From Neobacillus niacini (GTDB taxonomy: Bacteria > Bacillota > Bacilli > Bacillales > Cytobacillaceae), in the NCBI RefSeq assembly GCF_019749295.1, contig NZ_JACWFG010000001.1:146604-210603 (forward strand): DNA of 64,000 bases. Reading direction: 5' to 3'. Positions 27,123 through 34,831 of this stretch are shown here, piece by piece (position 1 is the first letter of the stretch; every line of letters begins with the position of its first letter). The notes under the pieces are model-generated. The model was not told the origin of the DNA and searched no databases. It saw only the letters and a program-made list of their open reading frames with translations. Made by a program: the position numbers and the translations under genes.

Positions 27123-27166
27123 TATTTATTTTCCCCCTGGGAATTGCAGCTCTTGTATTTAACTAA

Positions 27167-28102
27167 TTAGATTATTAATGCTTCTGATTTAATAATTTCG
27201 CTAAACTTATGGGTCATGATTCTTAGTTGTTCTAACTCTATTTTCTGAAGGTCTTTGAATTCTAATTGATTCTTTGAACGGCAAGAGAGCGAATCATTGA
27301 CACCCTCAAGTTGTAAGTAATACTTCGCGTTAACAGGATATTGTTGTAGTTCATACATGGCGGCCATTCCAAGAAAGGCCTGAACCTTTAATGCCGCTTC
27401 AGGACAATCTTGCCAGTTGTTAATTAACCATGTATAAATGTTAGGATGGAAATTGGCCATCACACCACTGAAACCGCTTACTCCAAGCGTGCATGATTCT
27501 AAAAGAGTGGCTGAATTAGCATTAAATATTTTTAAGTTTGTTCCACTTACTGCATGTAATCTTTTTTTAATTGAATGAAGATCACATGAGGTATCCTTTA
27601 AAAAGAAGAACCTCCCTGTCTCTGCCAGCCATTTAAGTAAGTCTGGCGAAAGTAAGCGCTTATAGGGATAGGGACACTCGTAAATACCAAAATTTACGGA
27701 TGGAATTTCATTCAAAATGATTTTCACATTCTTCATAACAATTTCCTCAAACTCGTCAGCAGCAGCTAGTCGATTACTGAGCAATACAAACGCGTCAATC
27801 CCTGTATCTGCTATCTGTTTTATTTCTAGTATTTGGTCCTCGATCGAGTTGGAGATGTGTCCTGATGCAATAACCTGCATTTCACTGCCGGCTTTTTGTT
27901 TTACAAATCTAGCCAATTCGACTCTTTCTTCAAGAGAAAGATAGAACATTTCACTCGACTGACAGACAGCAAACAGTCCGGCTACACCATTTGAACGGTA
28001 CCATTCAATTAGACGTTCCATAGCAGTATAATCAATTTGATTATCCTCTGAAAATAACGTAAGCATCGTTGGCCAGACACCATCTTTCAAAGAAAAGACC
28101 AT
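27167..28102 (-). CDS. DapA/NanA-family aldolase (dihydrodipicolinate synthase superfamily)
   Basis: Class I aldolase-type TIM barrel of about 311 residues. The Schiff-base Lys lies in FFFLKDTSCDL, and the Tyr is in GIYECPYPYKR, where YNVP is more usual; ECP is common in the sugar-acid branch. The start is ATG 28102, with AAGGAGG eight bases upstream; an open frame to 28168 is not used because it would run through the LacI operator. It is the first gene after the LacI-type gene and heads the operon aldolase, sialidase-fold, dehydrogenase, dioxygenase. A reaction such as cleavage or dehydration of a keto sugar acid is likely. Confidence 0.88.
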   Translation of the reverse strand: MVFSLKDGVWPTMLTLFSEDNQIDYTAMERLIEWYRSNGVAGLFAVCQSSEMFYLSLEERVELARFVKQKAGSEMQVIASGHISNSIEDQILEIKQIADTGIDAFVLLSNRLAAADEFEEIVMKNVKIILNEIPSVNFGIYECPYPYKRLLSPDLLKWLAETGRFFFLKDTSCDLHSIKKRLHAVSGTNLKIFNANSATLLESCTLGVSGFSGVMANFHPNIYTWLINNWQDCPEAALKVQAFLGMAAMYELQQYPVNAKYYLQLEGVNDSLSCRSKNQLEFKDLQKIELEQLRIMTHKFSEIIKSEALII

Positions 28103-28135
28103 CCAAACATCCTCCTTCCTAGTAATAAATAATGC

Positions 28136-28147
28136 TATAACGTTTAA
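28136..28147. promoter_or_regulatory. Candidate LacI-type operator for the aldolase operon
   Basis: TATAACGTTTAA has a central CG and matches the operators at 29225-29249 except at two positions, with the extended right arm AAGC shared. It lies between the LacI-type gene and the aldolase start at 28102, so the regulator probably controls the operon through it. Confidence 0.6.
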
Positions 28148-28173
28148 GCATTGTACGAACTCCCTCAATACAT

Positions 28174-29202
28174 CTAATTATGAGGGGGGGGACAACTATT
28201 TCGAAAAACAATCGAGGATGCGAACTTTGAATGTACTGGTTCACTAGCCTGTTTTTCTATAAGATTAAGTAAGGTCGTCATACATTGGGCTGCCATTTCT
28301 TCCACTGGTAAATGAACAGTTGATAGAGAAGGAATGGTGAATTTTGTAATATCATTATTATCATGACCGATCATTTCAATATCCTCGGGAATTCGTATTC
28401 CTGATTCATGAAAAGCAGTCAATGCCCCAACTGCTAATTCATCACTCAATGAAAAAATCGCAGTTGGTAATTCACCTTTGTCTGCCAGCCATTGCTTTAC
28501 ACATTGATAGCCTCCCTCTTCTGAAAAGCTGCAAGTTAAAACATTACTTTGAGAAAGTTCCAATGAATGATAGATAACACGACTTACAAAACCTTCTTTT
28601 CTAAGGGAAATTGCTTGATTGGATAATTTCGGGATTATCATCCCTACTTTCTTATGACCCTTTTTCATAAAAACATCTGCTACTTTTGCTCCTGATGCAA
28701 AGCTATCAACAGAAACAGTACTAAATTTTGTCGATTTTCTTTGATATATAACAATCGGGACATTTACATCATTGGATTCTAAATAATTCAAATCTGCTTC
28801 CGTAGCTCCAGCTATAATTGCACCATTAAAATGAGTCCCCGTTTTTAAACTGTTTAATTTATCTAAATGTCCATTTTCGTATGGTTGGATCAGGAGTTCA
28901 AATTCCCTCTTTTGATCTATCAAGGAGGATTTATCTTGGATCCCTTCCAAGAAACGACTAATGAGAGAGGCACGAGCATTTTTGGTCCATAGCATTGCAA
29001 TAACCGGGAGAACTTTTTCTCCACCGCTGCGAAGACGCCTAGCAGAAATATTAGGAGTATAGCCTAATTCCTTCGCTATTCTTAACACTTTTTCCTGTGT
29101 AGACTTTGAAATTCGCATCTGATCAGCTTTTCCGTTAAGTACGAAAGAAGCTGTACCGATGGAAACTCCTGCAATGCTTGCAATCTCTTTAATACTAGCC
29201 AA
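28174..29202 (-). CDS. LacI-family regulator of the aldolase/dioxygenase operon
   Basis: Regulator of 342 residues. The helix-turn-helix (about 2-50) reads SIKEIASIAGVSIGTASFVLNG, with the hinge region SARRLRSGG. The effector domain includes IVIYQRK, VDSFASGAKVA and the dimer helix region EDIEMIGHDNND. It starts at TTG 29202. A SigA promoter and two overlapping operator dyads lie directly upstream, and a third operator lies before the next gene, so it regulates itself and the operon at 24134-28102. An eight-C homopolymer encodes the Pro-rich tail just before the stop. Confidence 0.93.
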   Translation of the reverse strand: MASIKEIASIAGVSIGTASFVLNGKADQMRISKSTQEKVLRIAKELGYTPNISARRLRSGGEKVLPVIAMLWTKNARASLISRFLEGIQDKSSLIDQKREFELLIQPYENGHLDKLNSLKTGTHFNGAIIAGATEADLNYLESNDVNVPIVIYQRKSTKFSTVSVDSFASGAKVADVFMKKGHKKVGMIIPKLSNQAISLRKEGFVSRVIYHSLELSQSNVLTCSFSEEGGYQCVKQWLADKGELPTAIFSLSDELAVGALTAFHESGIRIPEDIEMIGHDNNDITKFTIPSLSTVHLPVEEMAAQCMTTLLNLIEKQASEPVHSKFASSIVFRNSCPPPHN

Positions 29203-29224
29203 ATTATCACCCTACTTAAATAGC

Positions 29225-29283
29225 TTAAACGTTTTAGTTAAACGTTTAAGCAAATTGTATATTATCAGATAAAGTTTTGTCAA
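29225..29283 (-). promoter_or_regulatory. Promoter with tandem operators for the LacI-type gene
   Basis: On the minus strand, -35 TTGACA (29283-29278) and -10 TATACA (29261-29256, 16-bp spacer; TACAAT with 18 bp also fits) form a strong promoter. Directly downstream are TTAAACGTTTAA (29238-29249) and TTAAACGTTTTA (29225-29236), centred 13 bp apart. This is a textbook arrangement for autorepression. Confidence 0.8.
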
Positions 29284-29426
29284 TGATAATCCAAAAAATT
29301 ATTAGAAAATTCAATCTATAAAATTTAAAATTAATTCTCTTGTTTTAACGCCATTTAATCTAATAAAATATAAATAAATACGTAATCTATTTAAATAAAA
29401 GATTTAAACGAAGGTTGTCCCTCTTC

Positions 29427-30317
29427 CTAACTAGCTTTGATGACTTTTTTGGGTTTCAAAACTTTTGAACTAGGTAAACTTAATAAACTCATGCCTATTA
29501 AAAATAAAACTGACCCTTCAAGGACATATTTTGTTATTGGTTCTTTAAAAATTAACCATGACCATAAGATAGTGAATATAACACTGGAATTGCCAAGAAT
29601 TGCGGCCATTAAAAACGAAACATTTTTCAATGCTTTAGCATAGATTAAAAAGCTAATTCCAGTAATTAATCCTAAAGCAATTAATGCTAATACCGTTATT
29701 TCGTTGAAATCGCCTGTCCATTTAGCATGGGATGGGAGCGGGATGGTGGTTATCAAACTGCAATATAAAAAGATTGATAAATTCATGTCGCCTGCATCCA
29801 TCCTTTCAACTAGGATTTTCTGAGACATAAAATGGATACTGGCACCTATAGCCGACAATGCAAATATGAAAGTCAAATAAAAGTCAAACTGCATCAAATC
29901 CTGAATTGGTAAACCATTCCAACTAATTAATATTACCCCAATTAAACACAATGTTACCGATATCCATGAGATAAATGTTGCTTTTTCCTTAAAATAAAAA
30001 ACTGAAAAAAGTAACATAAAAATTGTCATAAAAGGCGTCACTAGGATTTGTTCATAAGCATACCCAATTGATACACCATAGTTTTCAAGTAGATAGTTCA
30101 AAATCTTCCCAAGTGCTCCATACCATATCCATTTAGATTTCCAATAGATTTTCAGTTTCCTCTTACTCATCCAAATAAACACAAACAAGAAAATTACACC
30201 TAAAAAAAAGCGAAAAAACGTAATAGTATAACTATCTACAGAGAAACTAGTTGCTTTCACAAGTATACTGACAAAGCTCCACATCAAAGTGCAAAGTAGG
30301 AGTAAAAGAATTCCCAT
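29427..30317 (-). CDS. EamA/DMT-family membrane transporter
   Basis: Membrane protein of 296 residues with ten predicted hydrophobic helices in two EamA repeats, the first starting LLLLLCTLMWSFVSILVK and the second around FIFALSAIGASIHFMSQ. DMT proteins export or import small metabolites such as amino acids and sugars. It stands alone between a regulator and a transporter locus, in the same direction as its neighbours. No terminator or regulatory site was recognised. The substrate is unknown. Confidence 0.87.
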   Translation of the reverse strand: MGILLLLLCTLMWSFVSILVKATSFSVDSYTITFFRFFLGVIFLFVFIWMSKRKLKIYWKSKWIWYGALGKILNYLLENYGVSIGYAYEQILVTPFMTIFMLLFSVFYFKEKATFISWISVTLCLIGVILISWNGLPIQDLMQFDFYLTFIFALSAIGASIHFMSQKILVERMDAGDMNLSIFLYCSLITTIPLPSHAKWTGDFNEITVLALIALGLITGISFLIYAKALKNVSFLMAAILGNSSVIFTILWSWLIFKEPITKYVLEGSVLFLIGMSLLSLPSSKVLKPKKVIKAS

Positions 30318-30639
30318 ATTTTATTTCTTCCTTTTTTAAATTTTAGTTAAAACATATAGATTTTTATTAAAAAACAGTATCAAAGTTAACTCGCTTAACC
30401 CCCCTTACATTATGCTATTTACATAAACTATAATTATTGACTTTCAGTTCAACCACTTAATTTTGTAGTCAAGCCCAAAGTTAAGATGATTTTATTTTAT
30501 CTGAATTTCTTTAGAAGTAAACAAAAAGTACTGAATATTTAAAATAATTTAATATTCCAAAACTTTAAACAAGAATTCTTAATGTTTATTTTGTACGCCA
30601 CCAATTTTATACAAGAAAAGTCTTCCCTGAATGGGATGA

Positions 30640-30831
30640 CTCTTCACTTCATAAATTGCTCAAACCTTTGGATTCGGGGCTATAGACAGACTTACTTTTT
30701 CTGCAAATACTTTCTTGCTTAAATATCCTTCCAAGTGTACATGATCATATATGAAGCTAGCAGCGCCATCCCCCATGCTCCACCCTCTCCTGCCATTTCC
30801 ATTACGGAGACAGGAACATTGGTTATAGGAT
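30640..30831 (-). pseudogene. Relic of the C-terminus of an FGGY-family carbohydrate kinase
   Basis: Minus-strand translation in three frames gives, in order, [20 protein letters not shown], then [13 protein letters not shown] and an IAPNPK segment in a second frame, and FEQFMK in a third. These match the end of L-ribulokinase/xylulokinase-type FGGY kinases, where GGAWG-ALLA is followed by L-DYL---VFA, P-P, and GF--F. At least two frameshifts and stops break it, and the rest of the gene is missing; the MFS terminator (30835-30861) abuts its upstream end. The rest of the gap 30318-30866 shows no gene. Confidence 0.65.
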
Positions 30832-30834
30832 GTT

Positions 30835-30861
30835 AAAACGCCTGACAATGTCAGGCGTTTT
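30835..30861 (-). terminator. Intrinsic terminator of the Bcr/CflA transporter gene
   Basis: A 12-bp perfect stem (AAAACGCCTGAC with GTCAGGCGTTTT) with a 3-base loop begins a few bases after the stop at 30867. It has A/T tracts on both sides and could work in both directions. Confidence 0.85.
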
Positions 30862-30866
30862 CTCTA

Positions 30867-32102
30867 TCACTTTATTTGATAATTCCCCTTAAGCTTTCTG
30901 CTAGACTGAACTTTGAAGGCTTTTCGTACCACTCCAAAATAAATCAATAAAGCGATAAAGCTAGTTGCCAACATAATAACCCCCATTGGAATGGCTGAAT
31001 ACTCTCCTGCTATTCCAACAAGCGGAGATGTTAAAGACCCCAAAACAAATGGCAAAAGACCTAAAAGCGCAGAGGCACTTCCTGCGATATGGCCTTGTTT
31101 CTCCATAGCTAAAGTGAACGAAGTTGAAGAAATGACCGCTAATGAAGCAATAAAAAAGAAAATAGGTATCGCCACTGCAAGAAGCGGAGCCTTTAATAAA
31201 AGAGCTGCTAGTAACACAGCACCCGCTATGTTAGCCGTAAATAACCCGATTTTTAAGAAAGTCGTTTCAGATATGATATCTGCTAATCTTCCAACTAATT
31301 GACTTCCAATAATCAGCGCAACACCATTCACTCCAAATAATAGACTGAATACTTGAGGCGAAACACCGTAAATGTTTTGATAAACAAACGGAATACCTGA
31401 AACATAAGCAAAGATCCCAGCAACGATTAATCCCTGAGTAAGAGCATACCCTGTAAACTCTCTATCTCTAAACAAAGAACCAAAATTTTTAACAATCTGG
31501 GAGAAATTACTTGAAACACGTTTTTCTTCAGGTAAGGTTTCCTCTAGTTTCCATGAAACAAGTAAAACTAATATGATTCCTATACACGATAAAACTAGAA
31601 AAACTCCTGACCAGTCTGTAAACGCCAGTATGATGGCTCCGGCAATCGGTGCCACGATTGGTCCAAGATTTCCGACTAACATCAATAAAGAGAAAAACTT
31701 AGTCAGTTCTCTACCGCTGTAGAGATCACGAACAATCGCTCTAGAAATAACGAGACCGCCTGCTGCCGCAAAGCCTTGTATGAAACGGGCACCAATAAAC
31801 GTGTAAATATTGGGTGCAAATGCACAAATTACAGAAGCGATCAAATACAAAAAGAGGAAAGTCCTAAGTGGTTTCCGGCGTCCTTGCACATCACTCATCG
31901 GCCCAATCACTAATTGACCCAGTCCTAATCCGAGCAGGCAAGTCGTTAAACTAACTTGAACGAGAGATGCAGTTGTATCATAGTCTTTCACAATCGTAGG
32001 AAATGATGGCAAGTACGTATCAATCGTAAAAGGACCTAAAAGTCCAAGTGACCCTAGTAATAAAGCTAGTTGTAATCGTTTCGTGCTTGTTAAAGTATTC
32101 AA
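30867..32102 (-). CDS. Bcr/CflA-family MFS drug transporter
   Basis: MFS transporter of 411 residues with 12 predicted membrane helices. The N-terminal half carries the Bcr/CflA pattern, with FTIDTYLPSFPTIVKDYDTT near residue 25, GPMSDVQGRRKPL at the loop between helices 2 and 3, and RFIQGFAAAGGLVISRAIVRDLYSG at helix 5. Family members export drugs such as bicyclomycin and chloramphenicol. The frame starts at TTG 32102, with GGAGAGG upstream. A perfect palindrome at 32148 may be the binding site of a repressor. The substrate is not known. Confidence 0.9.
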   Translation of the reverse strand: MNTLTSTKRLQLALLLGSLGLLGPFTIDTYLPSFPTIVKDYDTTASLVQVSLTTCLLGLGLGQLVIGPMSDVQGRRKPLRTFLFLYLIASVICAFAPNIYTFIGARFIQGFAAAGGLVISRAIVRDLYSGRELTKFFSLLMLVGNLGPIVAPIAGAIILAFTDWSGVFLVLSCIGIILVLLVSWKLEETLPEEKRVSSNFSQIVKNFGSLFRDREFTGYALTQGLIVAGIFAYVSGIPFVYQNIYGVSPQVFSLLFGVNGVALIIGSQLVGRLADIISETTFLKIGLFTANIAGAVLLAALLLKAPLLAVAIPIFFFIASLAVISSTSFTLAMEKQGHIAGSASALLGLLPFVLGSLTSPLVGIAGEYSAIPMGVIMLATSFIALLIYFGVVRKAFKVQSSRKLKGNYQIK

Positions 32103-32147
32103 CTATTCCTCTCCTTTCAATAAAACCAATGTTATTTTTATATTAAA

Positions 32148-32159
32148 ATAGTTAACTAT
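32148..32159. promoter_or_regulatory. Candidate operator upstream of Bcr/CflA transporter
   Basis: ATAGTTAACTAT is a perfect 12-bp palindrome 46 bases before the transporter start. MarR-type repressors bind dyads of this kind upstream of drug exporters, but no MarR gene is present here. The rest of 32103-32370 holds nothing recognisable. Confidence 0.4.
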
Positions 32160-32372
32160 CATTTAAAAAAATGATTTGTTAATAACTGGTTTGAGAACCA
32201 ACATGCATACAAAAATAGCACAGAACAAATTGCTTCGTCAAGCGAAATATTTTTTTGCGGAAATTAAAAGTACTTTTATGGGAAATAGAATCGTATGTAA
32301 ATAATGAAGCAAAAGAGCAGCATGAATCCTGCCCTGGAAATAGTCATCATAACGATGATAACCAAAACTCAT

Positions 32373-32411
32373 AAAAAAAAGAGCAACAGGAATGGTATCT
32401 TCCTATTACTC
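32373..32411 (-). terminator. Intrinsic terminator of acetyl-CoA synthetase gene
   Basis: On the minus strand a 12-bp stem with two U-G pairs (GAGTAATAGGAA with TTCCTGTTGCTC) is followed by T8. It lies just after the stop at 32439. Confidence 0.85.
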
Positions 32412-32438
32412 CCCTATATCTATTTTTAATTCTAAACC

Positions 32439-34406
32439 TTACTTCACTGTAGACTTTTCATTGATAATACATTGAATTTGCGCTACTGTTGTTGGGTCTT
32501 CAAGCCCTGTAATGTCACCTGAAACCTTTCCAGAAACGAAAATTTCCTTTAAAAGGCGCCGCATGATTTTCCCACTAACTGTTTTTGGCAGTGATTCTGT
32601 GAAAATGATATTTTTTGGCAGTGCGATTTTTCCGATTACCTCTATAATTCTTTCATTTATTTTTTCCTTTAACTCATTTGATCCTTGATTAAGGTCATTT
32701 ACCCGAACAAATACGAGCGGTACCTCGCCTTTAATTTCATCTGGAACACCAATTACAGCGGCTTCCGCAACTCCTTCACATTCAAGCACTGCACTCTCGA
32801 TTTCCATTGTGCTCAAACGATGACCGGCCACATTGAAAGCATCATCAGAGCGGCCAACCACCCACACATAGCCATCTTCATCAATCAGTGCCAAATCACT
32901 GGCAAAATAGCTTCCTTCTATCTGGCTAAAATAAGAGGAAATATAGCGCTCTGGTTCCTTCCAAAGCGTACGGCAAAGCATTGGGAATGGTTTTCTAATA
33001 ATTAAATTTCCTAACGTACCCGGTTTAACTGGGTTCCCCTCTTCATCCACTACTGCAATATCTGCTCCTAAAAATTGCATTCCAGCTGATCCAGGCTTCA
33101 TTGGGGTTAACCACGCTGCACCTGCAATTGGGCAACCAGCTGTTTCCGTCTGTCCCCATGTATTATTGACACAAATCTTTTTCTTTCCTAATACTTCATA
33201 CGTCCATTGCCATGATTCAGGGTCAAACGGTTCACCCACAAGGGAAATGACATTCAGGCAGGATAAATCATATTGATCTACTGCTTTATCACCTAAACTC
33301 TTTAACATCCGTAATGCCGTTGGGGCGGTAAACAATTTATTGACACGGTATTTCTCAATTACCTGATAAAATCTATCTTTTGCCGGATAGTCAATCGCTC
33401 CTTCATAAACGACCGTGGTAACTCCATTGGCTAATGCACCTGCAATGCCCCAAATATGCATCGTCAACCAGCCAATATCCGCCGTACACCAGAAAACATC
33501 ATCGTCATGATGATCCATATGATATTTGCTATAAATGTAGTTTTGAACCACAAAGGCCATTCCTGAATGAACGACACCCTTTGGCTTTCCTGTTGTACCG
33601 CTTGTATAGAACACGATTCCATATTCATTAGCCTCTAACTTCTCAGGTTCACAATGGATACTTGCTTTTCTCGTCAGTTCCTCCCACCAGAAATCACGTC
33701 CTTCTTTCATATTGATTTCTGTGTTTAAGCGATTTACAACAATAACCGCTTCAATCGACGGAATATCTGGAATCACTCTATCCACTTTTTCCTTTAAGTA
33801 AATTTTGTTTCCACGTCTTGTCGTAGCGTCGGTCGTAACAATGATCTTTGGCTCAAAGCTAACAAGACGATCCTTCAGAGACTTTTCGGAGTATCCTGAA
33901 AACACAGTATTGTATATAGCCCCAATTCGAAAGCAGGCGAGCACAGCAATGATTGCCTCTGCCAAATTCGGGAGAAAAATGGCCACACAGTCTCCTTTTT
34001 TTACACCAAAGGAACGCAGCACATTTGAAAAGCGATTCACTTCAGCCAACAGCATATTATATGTATAAAACTTCGTGTCCCCATTTTCGCCTTCCCAAAT
34101 AAGGGCACTTCGATTTCCAGCACCGTTTTCGACATGAGTGTCAAGTAAGTTTACACAAGGGTTGCTAATGCCACCTTCAAAAAAACGAAAATCAGGAAGA
34201 CTTCCGCTTATTGTTTTTTGCCAAGGCTCGTACCAAACGAGTTCTTTCGCAACCTCGTCCCAAAAACCTTCAGGATCTTGCTGTGATGTTTGAAGAAGTT
34301 CTTGAAACGCTTTGCTGCTGCCAATTGAAGTGTTAGACTGTTTCTCTTCACTTGGATATACGAGCTTACTTTCTGCAACTACCTTTAAAATGCCACTTAC
34401 ATCCAT
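32439..34406 (-). CDS. acsA: Acetyl-CoA synthetase (acetate-CoA ligase)
   Basis: AMP-forming ligase of 655 residues, the usual length of Acs. The adenylate motif YTSGTTGKPKGVVH is near residue 285, the DDVFWCTADIGWLTMH segment and NNTWGQTETAG match acetate-type enzymes, and the C-terminal catalytic Lys lies in SLPKTVSGKIMRRLLK. The enzyme makes acetyl-CoA from acetate, ATP and CoA. A GGGGGA ribosome site precedes ATG 34406, and a cre-like box overlaps the leader, as expected for CcpA-controlled acsA. Propionate or another short acid as substrate cannot be excluded from sequence. Confidence 0.88.
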   Translation of the reverse strand: MDVSGILKVVAESKLVYPSEEKQSNTSIGSSKAFQELLQTSQQDPEGFWDEVAKELVWYEPWQKTISGSLPDFRFFEGGISNPCVNLLDTHVENGAGNRSALIWEGENGDTKFYTYNMLLAEVNRFSNVLRSFGVKKGDCVAIFLPNLAEAIIAVLACFRIGAIYNTVFSGYSEKSLKDRLVSFEPKIIVTTDATTRRGNKIYLKEKVDRVIPDIPSIEAVIVVNRLNTEINMKEGRDFWWEELTRKASIHCEPEKLEANEYGIVFYTSGTTGKPKGVVHSGMAFVVQNYIYSKYHMDHHDDDVFWCTADIGWLTMHIWGIAGALANGVTTVVYEGAIDYPAKDRFYQVIEKYRVNKLFTAPTALRMLKSLGDKAVDQYDLSCLNVISLVGEPFDPESWQWTYEVLGKKKICVNNTWGQTETAGCPIAGAAWLTPMKPGSAGMQFLGADIAVVDEEGNPVKPGTLGNLIIRKPFPMLCRTLWKEPERYISSYFSQIEGSYFASDLALIDEDGYVWVVGRSDDAFNVAGHRLSTMEIESAVLECEGVAEAAVIGVPDEIKGEVPLVFVRVNDLNQGSNELKEKINERIIEVIGKIALPKNIIFTESLPKTVSGKIMRRLLKEIFVSGKVSGDITGLEDPTTVAQIQCIINEKSTVK

Positions 34407-34440
34407 ATAAATCCCCCTATATTAAGAATAATAGAAAATA

Positions 34441-34454
34441 TGAAAGCGTTTTAA
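34441..34454. promoter_or_regulatory. cre-like box upstream of acetyl-CoA synthetase gene
   Basis: TGAAAGCGTTTTAA matches the cre consensus at 12 or 13 of 14 positions (the C near the end is A). It is 35 bases before the start and would allow catabolite repression, which acsA shows in B. subtilis. Confidence 0.5.
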
Positions 34455-34605
34455 TTTTTTAGATAAAAAAAATTGTGGGACATCGATAACCCGCAAAAAG
34501 ATATTAACACAAATATTCTGAATCTTCAATAATATATGATTTTAAATATGGAAAAATAAGCCTTTTGGCTGAACTTAAGGGCATTTTTTATTCGTATGCT
34601 TTATT

Positions 34606-34614
34606 TGGTATGAT
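34606..34614 (+). promoter_or_regulatory. Extended -10 element with no clear gene behind it
   Basis: TGGTATGAT is an extended -10 on the plus strand. A strong ribosome-site-like AAAGGAGG follows at about 34629, but the next frame (starting at ATA) has no normal start and ends after 14 codons. It may be the remnant of a small gene. The whole stretch 34455-34681 contains no supported gene. Confidence 0.25.
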
Positions 34615-34681
34615 CGTGGAATGGATTAAAGGAGGCTTCAAATACAGCTCCAGTTACATGGCAGACCAACTATTAAAAATT

Positions 34682-34755
34682 ATTAATGCTAACCATCGGC
34701 AGCATTAATTCCAAACAGTTTCCCTTGGGTGTAGTACATCCAAAGGAAACTGTTC
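34682..34755. repeat. Two tandem inverted repeats downstream of SGNH hydrolase
   Basis: Two dyads lie next to each other: ATTAATGCT/AGCATTAAT (34682-34709) and AACAGTTTCC/GGAAACTGTT (34714-34755, with a further TTGG/CCAA pairing). They lie after the terminator hairpin at 34762, so three stem-loops stand in a row. They could be backup terminators or parts of a dispersed repeat. Confidence 0.6.
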
Positions 34756-34761
34756 AAAAAG

Positions 34762-34804
34762 AAAGTGCCTGTCACCCAACAAATTCGGCAAGTACAGGCA
34801 CTTT
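34762..34804 (-). terminator. Terminator-like hairpin of SGNH hydrolase gene
   Basis: AAAGTGCCTGT pairs with ACAGGCACTTT around a 21-base loop, followed on the minus strand by CTTTTT. The arms resemble GTGCCTGTCACC-type dispersed repeats known from Bacillaceae genomes. Confidence 0.7.
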
Positions 34805-34831
34805 GTTCTATTTAAAATCAGGTCCATTTTG

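Noticed and set aside
28184..28191. Run of eight G (C on the coding strand) as a phase-variation switch
   Set aside because: It lies a few codons before the LacI stop, where slippage would change only the last residues.
30660..30848. 62-codon minus-strand ORF
   Set aside because: It is only one of three frames of the broken FGGY kinase relic and overlaps the transporter terminator.
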